Notes: generated by a model from the letters alone, not told the origin. 64,000 bases of DNA from an uncultured Pseudomonadota bacterium (GCA_903921325.1 CAIXPL010000005.1:52689-116688), one strand, 5' to 3'. Numbered from the stretch's first letter, positions 25,913 to 34,277 are shown. A program made the numbers and translations.

Positions 25913-26800
25913 ATGACTCTCGCAACGCCCAAGCTCACTCATCACACTGCAACACTCGACGGTTTGCGGCAACACTATGTCCTTGCCGGTGACGGCCCTG
26001 ACACGGTCGTCCTGCTGCATGGCTGGGCACAGACCTGGTACGAGTGGCGCCATATCATCCCGGCCCTGGCGCAGCGCTATCGTGTGGTCGCGCCGGATTT
26101 GCGTGGCCTCGGCGATAGCGGTAAACCGCGCAACGGCTATGACAAGAAGACGCTGGCCGGCGACCTGCATCGATTGCTGGCGCATTTGGGCATCGAGCGC
26201 GCCTTTGTGGTGGGCCATGACTTTGGTGTCGCGGTGGCCTACGCCCATGCCAAGGAATATCCGCAGGAAGTGCGCGCCCTTGCGTTGATGGAACTGATGC
26301 TGCCCGGCTTTGGTGGCGAACTTGGCATGCAGATGAGCCGCACCGGCGGGCGCTGGCACCTGGTGTTTCATGCCAAGTGCGAACTGGCTGAAATGCTGGT
26401 GGCCGGCAAAGAGCGCGAATACCTGTCCTGGTTCTACCGCACCTTCGCCTACGACCCCTCAGCAATCAGCGAGCAGGATGTCGATGAATATGTGCGCTGC
26501 TACGCTGCCCCCGGCGCCATGGGGGTGAGCTTCGAGTACTACCGCACCTGCTTTGATGATGAAGACCAGAATCGCATCTGGGGGCAAACCAAGCTCGCGA
26601 TGCCGGTGCTCGCCCTCGGCGGGGCATCGAACATGGCCGATCGCGTCTACAAGATGATGGTGCCGCTTGCAGAAAAAGTCTCAGGTGGCGCGGTTGAGCG
26701 CGCCGGCCACTGGATACCGGAAGAACGGCCTGACTATCTCATCGAGGCGCTGCCCAGGTTCTTCGATGAGGCGGTCGCTGCCGAGAAGGCTGCACGCTAA
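25913..26800 (+). CDS. Alpha/beta hydrolase, epoxide hydrolase/dehalogenase type
   Basis: A 295-residue alpha/beta hydrolase. VVLLHGWAQTWYEWRHI gives the HG oxyanion motif. VVGHDFGVAVAYAHA places an Asp, not a Ser, at the nucleophile elbow, as in epoxide hydrolases and haloalkane/haloacetate dehalogenases. The base is probably the His in RAGHWIPEERPDYL. There is no signal peptide. It starts 18 nt after the racemase-like gene and ends 11 nt before the next, so all three form an operon. It probably opens an epoxide or cleaves a C-halogen or ester bond in the same pathway; the substrate is unknown. Confidence 0.85.
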   Translation: MTLATPKLTHHTATLDGLRQHYVLAGDGPDTVVLLHGWAQTWYEWRHIIPALAQRYRVVAPDLRGLGDSGKPRNGYDKKTLAGDLHRLLAHLGIERAFVVGHDFGVAVAYAHAKEYPQEVRALALMELMLPGFGGELGMQMSRTGGRWHLVFHAKCELAEMLVAGKEREYLSWFYRTFAYDPSAISEQDVDEYVRCYAAPGAMGVSFEYYRTCFDDEDQNRIWGQTKLAMPVLALGGASNMADRVYKMMVPLAEKVSGGAVERAGHWIPEERPDYLIEALPRFFDEAVAAEKAAR

Positions 26801-26811
26801 GCAACCGGTTC

Positions 26812-27663
26812 ATGGCATCGCACGGCGTGGCGAACCCGGCGAAAGACAGCGGGCTAGTCACGAGCCCACGGCTGCTTGGCTTGGCCGCGCGCACCTTGCC
26901 AGGGGTGACGCCCGAGCAGGCGATCGCGCTGACCGCGCAGGCCGGGTTCGACTGCCTGGGGGCACTGTTTGCCCCAGAGCGCAGCGAGCGCGAGTGGCAG
27001 GCGCTACGCCATCAGGCCGACGCTGCCGGCATTCGCTATCTCGATGTCGAGCCGATCCGGATACGCGAGGGCACCCTCGATGCCAACGCTGATCGCGTCC
27101 TTGCTGCTGCTGCCATCCTCGGCGCGCAGTTTGTTCTGGTGATCGGCCACGACACAGACCACGCTGCCACCGCAGCCGCGTTACGGCAATTGTGCGAGCG
27201 TGCGGCCCCGCTCGGACTGCGTCTGGCCCTGGAATTCATGCCCTTCCGAGGCGTGGCCACCTTGCAGGATGGGCTCGCTGTGGTCAGCATGGCTGCTCAT
27301 CGAGCCGCCATGCTGCTCATTGACAACCATCACCTGCTGCGCACCGCCGGTCATCCGGCCCAGTTGGCCGCGCTCGATCCCGGGCAGATCGCCTATGCCC
27401 AGATCTGCGACCTGCCGGCCGATCGACCGGTCCATCCCTCGCTCGATGAGATCATGCATGAGGCGCTGGAGCGACGCATCATCCCGGGCCAGGGGTCGCT
27501 CGACCTCGCGGAATTCACGGCAGCGCTACCCTCAGGCACACCCTTGAGCATTGAAATTCTGGGCGCCGCGCCACGCGCCGGCTTTGTGTCCGATCTTGCG
27601 TATGCGCAGGCGTTGCGGCACTCACTTGAGTCGATTGCTTGGCTCGCCGAGCGCTCGCCTTAA
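26812..27663 (+). CDS. Sugar phosphate isomerase/epimerase-like TIM-barrel protein
   Basis: A 283-residue protein of the xylose-isomerase-like TIM-barrel family. Barrel strands and metal-binding positions are visible in IRYLDVEPIRIREG, LRLALEFMPFRGVAT (Glu), MLLIDNHHLLRTAG (Asp and His), IAYAQICDLPAD, and LSIEILGAAPRAGF (Glu). The length is normal. There is no signal peptide. It lies 11 nt after the alpha/beta hydrolase. Members isomerise sugars, hydroxypyruvate or cyclitol derivatives and often occur with carboxylate catabolism; a specific substrate cannot be given. It is convergent with the LysR gene. Confidence 0.8.
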   Translation: MASHGVANPAKDSGLVTSPRLLGLAARTLPGVTPEQAIALTAQAGFDCLGALFAPERSEREWQALRHQADAAGIRYLDVEPIRIREGTLDANADRVLAAAAILGAQFVLVIGHDTDHAATAAALRQLCERAAPLGLRLALEFMPFRGVATLQDGLAVVSMAAHRAAMLLIDNHHLLRTAGHPAQLAALDPGQIAYAQICDLPADRPVHPSLDEIMHEALERRIIPGQGSLDLAEFTAALPSGTPLSIEILGAAPRAGFVSDLAYAQALRHSLESIAWLAERSP

Positions 27664-27762
27664 CCGATCGCCGAGCCCAGGACACCGACCCTGACTTGGC
27701 CCTGCCGTCTGCCTGGACAGCGTCCCTAGCATCTTCTTGCTGCCCAGCCCGCGGTCCCGGCA

Positions 27763-28797
27763 CTAGTCGGCAAATCGCCGAAACAATAGACTGCGCAACC
27801 AGCGGTGGCCGTGGTCCTGATGCAGGCGCTCATGCCAGTACTGGCAGATGTCGACAACGGGCGAAGGAAACGGCAGGGGAGCCACCGCGATATCGGCCTG
27901 CGCTGCATAGAGTTCGGCCAAGCGCTTGGGCACGCACACCAGCAGATCACTGATGGTGACCGCTTCAACGATGCCCAGCCCATGCGCAAACACCGCGCAC
28001 ACTTTGCGCTGTGCACCGTGCGCCCGAAACACCGAGTCGATATGCTCTTCCAGCGTGTGGTGGCTGTCCGCAGTCGGTTGGAACAGCGCATGGCGGGCGT
28101 TCACAAACCGCTCAAGTGTCAAACCGCCCTGAAGCGCAGGGTTCCCAGCACGCGCCATCACTACATATTGCTTGGTAAAAAGTCGCTGCTTGTGAAACCC
28201 CGCAGCCAATTCCGGAAACGTGCCGATTGCCAGATCGAGTTCACCGCGAGCCATCAGTACATGGGCTTCCCTTGGGGGCATCTCCACAGTGGCAATACAC
28301 ACCCCGGGTGCTTCGACTTGCGCCATAGCAAGCAGGCCAGGAAACAGCACCAACTGGCCCATATCGCTCATGCAAATATGAAAGCGGCGGTGACTGGTCG
28401 AGGGTACAAATTCGCGCCGGTCATCGAGCGCCGAGCGGATGCGCTCAAGGCCCTCCTGGATCGGTCCAGCCAGCTGCTGGGCAAGCGGCGTCGGGCTCAT
28501 GCCCTCGGCTGTTTTGACAAACAGCGGATCGCCGAAATGATTGCGCAAGCGCCGCAAGGCGTTGGAGACGGCCGATTGCGACAGTTCGAGCTCATCACTG
28601 GCGAGTGTGGTGCTACGCGTCTTTAGCACTGAGGTGAACACGACCAAAAGGTTCAAGTCCAGTGCGCCCAGATTGGCCCCGGCGTTGTTCACTGCCGCAT
28701 ACGGCGCCAGCGAGCGCTGCGGCCGCGGCGCATTCTGGGGCAGTGCGGCGCTCGCGGCAGGCTCTGGTCGCATGGGGCTGAGACTGGGTGTGTCCAA
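27763..28797 (-). CDS. LysR-family transcriptional regulator
   Basis: A 344-residue LTTR. A 45-residue N-terminal leader precedes the winged HTH (LDLNLLVVFTSVLKTRSTTLASDELELSQSAVSNALRRLR), followed by FGDPLFVKTAEGMSPTPLA. The rest is the effector-binding domain. The leader is longer than usual; a later start near LGALDLN (about residue 43) is possible. The second half (GELDLAIGTFPELAAGFHKQ) resembles NodD/aromatic-type LTTRs. Most LTTRs bind a pathway intermediate and control a divergent operon, but here the operon of similar function (25160-27663) is convergent, so its target is unclear. Confidence 0.88.
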   Translation of the reverse strand: MDTPSLSPMRPEPAASAALPQNAPRPQRSLAPYAAVNNAGANLGALDLNLLVVFTSVLKTRSTTLASDELELSQSAVSNALRRLRNHFGDPLFVKTAEGMSPTPLAQQLAGPIQEGLERIRSALDDRREFVPSTSHRRFHICMSDMGQLVLFPGLLAMAQVEAPGVCIATVEMPPREAHVLMARGELDLAIGTFPELAAGFHKQRLFTKQYVVMARAGNPALQGGLTLERFVNARHALFQPTADSHHTLEEHIDSVFRAHGAQRKVCAVFAHGLGIVEAVTISDLLVCVPKRLAELYAAQADIAVAPLPFPSPVVDICQYWHERLHQDHGHRWLRSLLFRRFAD

Positions 28798-28965
28798 TGA
28801 CCCTCTCCGGTAGTACGCGAGGGCATTGTACCGCTACTGCCGAACCGGTCGGCTCCGCGCCATCGCGCACCCGGCCCCGATCAGAACCACCCCTCAATCA
28901 CGTCTGGCAAACGTGCGAAAGTGGATTCTGCCAACCGCTAAAAGTGTCACAGATGAACCTTGCTG

Positions 28966-28984
28966 TAGTGCAACTGTTGCACTA
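28966..28984. promoter_or_regulatory. 19-bp perfect palindrome, probable operator
   Basis: TAGTGCAACTGTTGCACTA has perfect 9-bp arms around a central T. It ends 10 nt before the ATG at 28995, where a bound repressor would block transcription or translation of the DUF4160/DUF2442 pair. The HTH part of the second protein is the obvious candidate binder. Confidence 0.6.
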
Positions 28985-28994
28985 GACTGCAACC

Positions 28995-29222
28995 ATGCCG
29001 GTGTTGCACAGATTGTCGGCGTCGCGCATCGTGATGTACGTGGGAGACCATTTGCTTGCCCATGTTCACGTGCAGTTGAGTGATGGCCGTGAATGCACTG
29101 TGACACTCGATGACCTGACGATCACAGGACGCATCGCGGCGAGGGAAATTCGGCCGGAATTGCATTGGATCGAGCAAAACCGGGCTTGGTTGCACGGTCA
29201 ATGGCGGAGATACAACCCGTGA
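28995..29222 (+). CDS. DUF4160-family small protein, possible toxin-like
   Basis: A 75-residue protein of the DUF4160 type. SRIVMYVGDHLLAHVHVQLSDG contains the family core (ri.my..dh.phHvHv), and RPELHWIEQNRAWLHGQW ends it. DUF4160 and DUF2442 genes are commonly adjacent in bacteria and have been suggested to form a toxin-antitoxin-like pair; their function is not established. The start lies directly behind a perfect palindrome. The next gene overlaps its end by 22 nt when started at 29201. Both facts point to tight co-expression. Confidence 0.8.
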   Translation: MPVLHRLSASRIVMYVGDHLLAHVHVQLSDGRECTVTLDDLTITGRIAAREIRPELHWIEQNRAWLHGQWRRYNP

Positions 29223-29713
29223 GCGAGTTTTTTCATCCGAAGCTGCTGAGCGTCGAGGCGGTTCGCCCCTATCGCCTGCGTACGCAATGGAGCACAGGTG
29301 AAGACCTCGTGGTTGATGTGGAATCGGTGTTGCGACCCGTGCCCGCCCTGTCAGCGATACTCGACCCGAACGTATTTGGCAAAGTGCATGTGTCTGAATG
29401 GGGTGGCAGCGTCGAATGGTTCGACTCGGAGTTCGGCGCGGACAATGTCTACGCCTGGGCAAAAGAGCAGGCGGGCGAGGTGAGCCACGAGATGTTTGGC
29501 TCATGGATGCATCGCAACAGCCTTTCACTCAATACTGCGGCTGCGGCCTTGGGCATTAGCCGACGTATGGTGAGCTACTACCGAACCGCGCACAAAGCGA
29601 TTCCGCGCGCTATCTGGCTCGCCTGCCTTGGATGGGAAGCCACGCTGCCAAAAACGAAGACTCTGCCCAGGAAATTACCCACAGCGCGTGAATACGCAAA
29701 AGCGCACAGGTGA
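29201..29713 (+). CDS. DUF2442-domain protein with C-terminal helix-turn-helix
   Basis: A 170-residue protein. Residues about 1-85 are DUF2442: LLSVEAVRPYRLRTQWSTGEDLVVDVESVL, then GKVHVSEWGGSVEWFDSEFGADNVY. The C-terminal half has an HTH, SLNTAAAALGISRRMVSYYRTAHKAIPRAIWLACLGWEA, as in XRE/Cro-type proteins. The ATG at 29201 is preferred over 29165 because it gives the MAEIQPV start and a normal-length overlap with DUF4160. The HTH makes it a likely autoregulator acting on the palindrome at 28966-28984. The antitoxin role is inferred from layout. Confidence 0.75.
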   Translation: MAEIQPVSEFFHPKLLSVEAVRPYRLRTQWSTGEDLVVDVESVLRPVPALSAILDPNVFGKVHVSEWGGSVEWFDSEFGADNVYAWAKEQAGEVSHEMFGSWMHRNSLSLNTAAAALGISRRMVSYYRTAHKAIPRAIWLACLGWEATLPKTKTLPRKLPTAREYAKAHR

Positions 29714-29837
29714 AGCGCTGCACTAACCGACTTGCGTGGGGCTAGACCGGGATAGGCTTTCAGCGCATGCGAGCGTAGTCACCCCCGCGATTCACCACCA
29801 GCCAAAATCACTCCGCCGTCCGGCGTGACTGTGTGGC

Positions 29838-29866
29838 TTGAACCTAGATAACATAATTGTTAATAT
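29838..29866 (+). promoter_or_regulatory. Strong candidate promoter with almost no leader for the HigB-like gene
   Basis: TTGAAC at 29838-29843, a 17-bp spacer and TAATAT at 29861-29866 fit sigma70 well. The expected start of transcription falls at about 29873, beside the ATG at 29872, so the mRNA would be leaderless or nearly so. Confidence 0.5.
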
Positions 29867-29871
29867 CCGAG

Positions 29872-30204
29872 ATGGAATACGAGATCCGCTACTTCAACGA
29901 TGCGGTGTTTGATGCCATCAAAGACTTGCCAGTTACCTTGGCCGCGCGCTATCTGGTATTGGCTCGCAGGATGGTCGCCGTGGGCCCTGATTTGGGCGAA
30001 CCCCACACGAAGGCAATCGGGCAGGGGTTACTGGAACTGCGGTTGAAGGGGGCCGAAGGAATTGCCCGGGTGTTTTACTGCACACAGGTAGGCCGGCGAA
30101 TAGTGATGCTGCACTGCTTTGTAAAGAAGTCGGACCGCACTCCGTCCCGTGCATTAGCTGTTGCGAGGGTTCGCATGAAGGAGCTAAAAAATGAAAACCC
30201 ATGA
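29872..30204 (+). CDS. HigB/Gp49-like toxin of the RelE superfamily
   Basis: A 110-residue protein with the phage Gp49-like/HigB pattern: MEYEIRYFNDAVFDAIKDLP, then LELRLKGAEGIARVFYCTQVGRRIVMLHCFVKKSDRTP. The R..R..Y-type core and the KKS/T-x-x-TP motif are the family's hallmark. Such toxins are ribosome-dependent mRNA endonucleases. The ATG at 29872 is preferred to a TTG at 29857. It overlaps the antitoxin gene by 14 nt. Order is toxin first, as in HigBA systems. Together with the DUF4160/DUF2442 pair it makes two TA-like modules in 1.5 kb. Confidence 0.85.
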   Translation: MEYEIRYFNDAVFDAIKDLPVTLAARYLVLARRMVAVGPDLGEPHTKAIGQGLLELRLKGAEGIARVFYCTQVGRRIVMLHCFVKKSDRTPSRALAVARVRMKELKNENP

Positions 30205-30478
30205 CGATTTGATTAACGCCTTAATCAGTCGGCCGGGGGTCAAGGCCGAAGTCGAGCGTATCGAACGCGAGGAAGGCGAATTGCTCGACGCGCTCCTCAA
30301 AGCCCGACAGGAAGCCGGTCTGACGCAAGCCGGACTTGCTGAACGCATGGGTACTTATGCACCTGCTATCGCACGACTGGAACGGTCACTCGCGACCGGA
30401 AAGCACTCCCCGTCGCTCGCAACCTTGCGCCGTTACGTTCATGCCTGCGGCAAACGGCTACACCTTCAGGTGAGTTGA
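30191..30478 (+). CDS. HigA-like XRE-family antitoxin
   Basis: A 95-residue protein with a clear Cro/C1-type HTH: LLKARQEAGLTQAGLAERMGTYAPAIARLERSL, then SLATLRRYVHACGKRLHLQV. The second part is the typical dimer/toxin-binding end of HigA-like antitoxins. The start at 30191 lies inside the toxin gene's end (14-nt overlap), so they are translated together. It should neutralise the HigB-like toxin and repress the shared promoter at 29838-29866. It is convergent with the FAH gene that ends at 30494. Confidence 0.88.
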   Translation: MKTHDDLINALISRPGVKAEVERIEREEGELLDALLKARQEAGLTQAGLAERMGTYAPAIARLERSLATGKHSPSLATLRRYVHACGKRLHLQVS

Positions 30479-30493
30479 GCCGGTCGGCCAACC

Positions 30494-31309
30494 CTAAGCG
30501 GCCGTACGCACCCGCACCGACATGCTGCCAAGGCCGGGCGCCTCGGCGACGATCAAGTCGCCATCGACAATTGGCCCCACCCCCTGCGGCGTGCCGGTCA
30601 TCAACACATCGCCGGGCTGCAGGGTATAGAACTGCGAGGTGAAGCTGATGAGCGCTGCCACCCCATACACCATGTCCGAGGTATTGGTGTGCTGGCGCAA
30701 CTCGCCATTGACGCGAATCGAAAGATCGATCGCCTGCGGATCGCTCACCTCGTCGGCTGACACCACATAGGGCCCGAGCACCGTATAGGTGTCGATGGAT
30801 TTTCTGAAACTGCGGTCTTCGGGGCCGCGCAGGGTGATATCCAGTCCCAGGCAATAACCGGCGACGCAGGCAAGCGCGTCCTGTTCGCGCACCTTGCTCG
30901 CCCGCGTGCCGATCACCGCGCACAACTCGATCTCATGATCGGTGCGCCGCTCCGGAAAGCGCAAGGCGATGCCCTGTGAAGGACCGACGATCGACGAGGG
31001 CGCCTTCAGGAACATGCCGGCCTTTTTCAGATCGGTGATGACATGACCAAACGCCTGACCATTCTTTGCCATCTCTTCAATATGCGCGCGATAGTTCACC
31101 GGCGCGGCAACGATCTTGCCCGGTCGCTGAATGGGGCTCTCCAGAGCCACGCCAGAGAGTGGGCCAACCGCCGAGCTGGCAAGCGGCATCTGCCCGCCTT
31201 GCAGCAAAGCGAGCATTGCTTCATCACTGTGATCCCCGATCATGACCTCGGTGACCTGATCGTCGCGAACGATCCCGATACGGCCTGCATTGAAACGGCA
31301 CAATTTCAT
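30494..31309 (-). CDS. Fumarylacetoacetate-hydrolase-family enzyme
   Basis: A 271-residue FAH-superfamily protein (beta-diketone hydrolase or hydratase/decarboxylase of ring-cleavage products). The family motif RTDHEIELCAVIG supplies metal ligands, with GLDITLRGPEDRS and PGDVLMTGTPQGVG further on. FVGHV-type N-terminal positions and a KAGMFLKAPSS stretch fit 2-keto-4-pentenoate hydratase-like enzymes. It follows the VOC gene on the same strand after 120 nt, a gap with a 9-bp tandem repeat. With VOC and the divergent operon it suggests extradiol-type aromatic breakdown, but the substrate is unknown. Confidence 0.87.
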   Translation of the reverse strand: MKLCRFNAGRIGIVRDDQVTEVMIGDHSDEAMLALLQGGQMPLASSAVGPLSGVALESPIQRPGKIVAAPVNYRAHIEEMAKNGQAFGHVITDLKKAGMFLKAPSSIVGPSQGIALRFPERRTDHEIELCAVIGTRASKVREQDALACVAGYCLGLDITLRGPEDRSFRKSIDTYTVLGPYVVSADEVSDPQAIDLSIRVNGELRQHTNTSDMVYGVAALISFTSQFYTLQPGDVLMTGTPQGVGPIVDGDLIVAEAPGLGSMSVRVRTAA

Positions 31310-31337
31310 ATTGCTTGATCCCTGGCTTCTTCAGCGA

Positions 31338-31377
31338 TTCGGTTGGTTAGGTTGGTTCGGTTGGTTCGGTTGGTTCG
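31338..31377 (-). repeat. Short tandem repeat, 9-bp unit, 4.4 copies
   Basis: TTCGGTTGG repeats from 31338 to 31377, with one copy varied to TTAGGTTGG. It lies between the VOC stop and the FAH start in a 120-bp gap. Slipped-strand mispairing could alter spacing or transcript structure ahead of the FAH gene. Confidence 0.7.
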
Positions 31378-31429
31378 CTTCGGTCGACTTAATCTGCCTG
31401 TGACGCCTCTACGGTTGGTTCAGCGTGCC

Positions 31430-32320
31430 TCAGTGCGGCGAGTCGCCATGCATGGCGTTCTGCATCGCCGGCGACGGCGGATCGGAATAGCCCCACTGGT
31501 CCATGCGATTAGCCGGACGGACCCATTCTTCCGGCGTGCCGACATGATGGGCCGCTTCGTCGACGATCTGCTGCACTTCGGCGGTGTACTCCACCGCCAT
31601 GCCTTCGGGGTCCAGATAGTAGGCAAACACATTCGCCCCCGGCCCGTGACGGCCCAGACCCCATTCCATCCGGTGGCCCGATTCTTTCATGCGACCGGCA
31701 CCGCGCATCAGCCCATCCCAGCTGGGCATCTCGAATGCAATGTGGTTGAGCGAAACACTACCGGTGCGCGCGAAGGCCACCGAGTGATGATCGGTGTTGC
31801 AGCGCATGAAACTCATCATGCGGGTGCTGTCGCTCAGGCGAAAGCCCAGCATTTCCGCAAAGAACGCGCAACTGCGATCCACATCGTTTGAATTGAGCAC
31901 CAGATGCGAGATCTTCACCGGACGATCATTGGCCGCAGCCTGCGTGGCGATCATCGCCAGATCGGCACAGACAACAAACCGCCTGCCCTCATCGTCAGTG
32001 AACGCAAATCCCACCCCGCCGCCGGGTGTCTGCAAGGCGGCCGGATCGGTCAAATTGCTCACTTGTGCCTTTGCCAACGCCGCGTGCAGCTCAAGCATCG
32101 CCGCACGCGAATGGCAACGAAAGCGCGCTTCGATCAGACGCTCGGCGGCTGATTTCAGGCACAGCACATAGGGCTCGGCACCCGCTGCACGCAAATAGAC
32201 CGCACCCGGCTCACGCGCCACCTCGCTCAAGGCCCATGGCCCGGTATAGAAGGCGACCGCCTGCTCAAGGTCATGCACACCAATGGTCACACTGCTCAAT
32301 GCTGCAATCGAAGCTGCCAA
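31430..32320 (-). CDS. VOC-family ring-cleavage-type enzyme
   Basis: A 296-residue protein with two vicinal-oxygen-chelate domains. The first is SSVTIGVHDLEQAVAFYTGPWALSEVA; the second is KISHLVLNSNDVDRSCAFFAEMLGFRLSD. In the second domain HHSVAFARTG, LNHIAFEM and YYLDPEGMAVEYT supply metal-ligand positions (His, His, Glu). This matches extradiol dioxygenase-like proteins. The gene is divergent from the nine-gene operon at 32503 and forms a short unit with the FAH gene. A role in cleaving or transforming a catechol-like intermediate is likely but not proved. Confidence 0.83.
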   Translation of the reverse strand: MAASIAALSSVTIGVHDLEQAVAFYTGPWALSEVAREPGAVYLRAAGAEPYVLCLKSAAERLIEARFRCHSRAAMLELHAALAKAQVSNLTDPAALQTPGGGVGFAFTDDEGRRFVVCADLAMIATQAAANDRPVKISHLVLNSNDVDRSCAFFAEMLGFRLSDSTRMMSFMRCNTDHHSVAFARTGSVSLNHIAFEMPSWDGLMRGAGRMKESGHRMEWGLGRHGPGANVFAYYLDPEGMAVEYTAEVQQIVDEAAHHVGTPEEWVRPANRMDQWGYSDPPSPAMQNAMHGDSPH

Positions 32321-32502
32321 ATCGAACGCTCCTATAGGACTCTAGACCGAGGGCTCTGGACCGCACGGGGTCCCACGCTAGGACGCGCGGCGGTGAAGCG
32401 CAATTCCTGGCGTGAATACCCGATATTCAGAGGCGATATTGTTTGCCGCTTCTGCCCGACGTACCGTGCTGCCACGCAACGCAGATCGCGAGGAGACAGG
32501 TC

Positions 32503-33162
32503 ATGTTCATCGAACACCGCACCTATACCGTCAAGCCGGGCCGTGTAGGGGAATATCTGAATGTGTATGGCTCTGAAGGATGGGCCTATCACGGCGCCCA
32601 CGCGCCATGCATTGGACATTATTACACCGAGGCTGGCGATCTGTTTCGCATCATCTCGATGTGGCGCTACGAGAGCTTCGAGGACCGCCTTGAGCGCCGT
32701 GCCGAGTTAAACGCGAAGCCCGAGTGGCGTGACGCGATGGCGCAGATCATGCCGCTGGTAACCGATCTGCGCAGCAATCTGCTGGTGCCCACGCCCTGCT
32801 GGAACGATGACACGTGGCTGCGCGCGATCTACGCCGATATCGATGCGATGAATCTCGACGGCTTCCTGGGCGCGTTGAGTGATGATGTCGAACTGACCTT
32901 TGGTAATCACCCGGCAGCGCACGGCACGGCACAGGCACGCGCGGCGGTGGGCAGTTTCTGGGCCTCGATCGGCGCGATCAAGCACCACATCGGGACCATT
33001 TCGCGCGAAGGCGATCGCGCCACGGTCGAAGCCAAGGTCGAGATCACACGCAAGGATGGTCGGGTGGTGAGCATGCCCTCCTGCTCGGTCATCGACCGGC
33101 GCGGCGGCAAGGTGACGAGCATGCGCACCTATGTCGATCTGTCACCTGTCAGCGCCGCATGA
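32503..33162 (+). CDS. NIPSNAP-SnoaL fusion protein
   Basis: A 219-residue protein from the ATG at 32503 (GAGGAGACAG upstream; the earlier start at 32443 is not favoured). Residues about 1-100 are a NIPSNAP domain (MFIEHRTYTVKPGRVGEYLNVY, IISMWRYESFEDRLERR). Residues about 105-219 are a SnoaL-like/ketosteroid-isomerase-type domain (LRAIYADIDAMNLDGFLGALSDDVELTFGNHPA). Both are small alpha+beta barrels that bind hydrophobic ligands. The fusion suggests sequential handling of one metabolite. It is first in the operon and overlaps the next start by 4 nt. Confidence 0.85.
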   Translation: MFIEHRTYTVKPGRVGEYLNVYGSEGWAYHGAHAPCIGHYYTEAGDLFRIISMWRYESFEDRLERRAELNAKPEWRDAMAQIMPLVTDLRSNLLVPTPCWNDDTWLRAIYADIDAMNLDGFLGALSDDVELTFGNHPAAHGTAQARAAVGSFWASIGAIKHHIGTISREGDRATVEAKVEITRKDGRVVSMPSCSVIDRRGGKVTSMRTYVDLSPVSAA

Positions 33163-34277
33163 AAACCCAGGCCATGGTCCAGGTCGCCGATCGGCGCCTG
33201 GAGATGATCGAACGTGATCTGCCGACCATCGGCCGTGATCAAGGGCTGCTGCGAGTTGAATCGTGCGGTCTGTGCGGCAGCGATGTCGAGCAATACAAAG
33301 GCAGCTTTGTGGCCAAGGGGCTGGTGCGCTATCCGCTCATCCCGGGCCATGAACCCATCGGCATCATCGAGGAAATCGGCGCCGATGCCAGCCGCACCTG
33401 GGGTGTGAAGGCCGGTGACCGGGTTGCCCTTGAGCCCCACCTGTCGTGCGGCGTGTGTCATTTTTGCCTGACCAGCCGCTACCACCTGTGCAAATCGCTG
33501 CTGCCGATCAATCCGCCGGCCTATGGCTATCTGCCGCTTGATTTCGAACACGGCCTGTGGGGTGGCTACAGCCAGTACCTGCCACTGCATCGGCGCACCA
33601 TCATGCACAAACTGCCGAACGAACTGCCGCTTGAACTGGCGAGCATGTACCAGGCGATTGCCGCCGGTATTCGCTGGTCAGTGCATGTGCCGCAGAGTAC
33701 GTTCGGCGACACGGTATTGATCCTGGGCTGCGGCCAGCGCGGACTGGGTGCGGTCATCGCCTGCGCTCAGGCCGGCGTCAAATCCATCATCGTCACGGGC
33801 TTGGGGCGCGATGCCTTCAAGCTCGAGATTGCGCGCCGGCTGGGCGCCCATCACACTATCGTCGCCGATCGTGAGAACACCGTCGAACGGGTGATGGCAT
33901 TGACCGGTGGCGCAGGGGCCGATGTGGTGCTTGATGTCACCCCGGCGGCAACCCAGCCCGTCAACGATGCGCTTGCCTCGGTGCGCATTGGCGGCACAGT
34001 GGTGCTCGCCGGCATCAAGGGTGGCACGCGCAAGACCGAGATCGATACCGATCTGTTGATCTATCGCGAGATCCGTCTGCAAGGTGTGTTCACCCAGGGG
34101 TCAGAGGCCTATGAACAGGCCCTGGAACTGATCGCACGCAATCAAGAGCGCCTGGCACCCTTGCACACCCATGAATTTGCGCTCAGCGAGGTGGCCGAGG
34201 CCATCGAGACTCTGGGCGGTGAACGTGCAGGCGAAGAAGCGATCTGCATTTCGATTCATCCCGAGCACACACAATGA
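33159..34277 (+). CDS. Zinc-binding alcohol dehydrogenase family protein
   Basis: A 372-residue medium-chain dehydrogenase. Catalytic zinc ligands are in CGLCGSDVEQYK and PGHEPIG. The structural zinc site CGVCHFCLTSRYHLC has four cysteines with spacing CxxCxxCx7C. The nucleotide motif is GCGQRGLGAV. Thus it should oxidise an alcohol or reduce an aldehyde/ketone with NAD(P). Start overlaps the fusion gene by 4 nt (ATGA) and its end overlaps the DUF3237 gene by 4 nt, so the three are tightly coupled. The substrate is the operon's unknown metabolite. Confidence 0.9.
   Translation: MKTQAMVQVADRRLEMIERDLPTIGRDQGLLRVESCGLCGSDVEQYKGSFVAKGLVRYPLIPGHEPIGIIEEIGADASRTWGVKAGDRVALEPHLSCGVCHFCLTSRYHLCKSLLPINPPAYGYLPLDFEHGLWGGYSQYLPLHRRTIMHKLPNELPLELASMYQAIAAGIRWSVHVPQSTFGDTVLILGCGQRGLGAVIACAQAGVKSIIVTGLGRDAFKLEIARRLGAHHTIVADRENTVERVMALTGGAGADVVLDVTPAATQPVNDALASVRIGGTVVLAGIKGGTRKTEIDTDLLIYREIRLQGVFTQGSEAYEQALELIARNQERLAPLHTHEFALSEVAEAIETLGGERAGEEAICISIHPEHTQ

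Noticed and set aside
24995..26371. Long minus-strand open frame of 458 codons
   Set aside because: It is antisense to the racemase-like and alpha/beta-hydrolase genes, which have clear motifs and ribosome sites; the frame is open only because of GC-rich codon use.
31343..31891. Plus-strand frame beginning in the 9-bp repeat
   Set aside because: The start lies in repeat DNA and the frame is antisense to the VOC gene.
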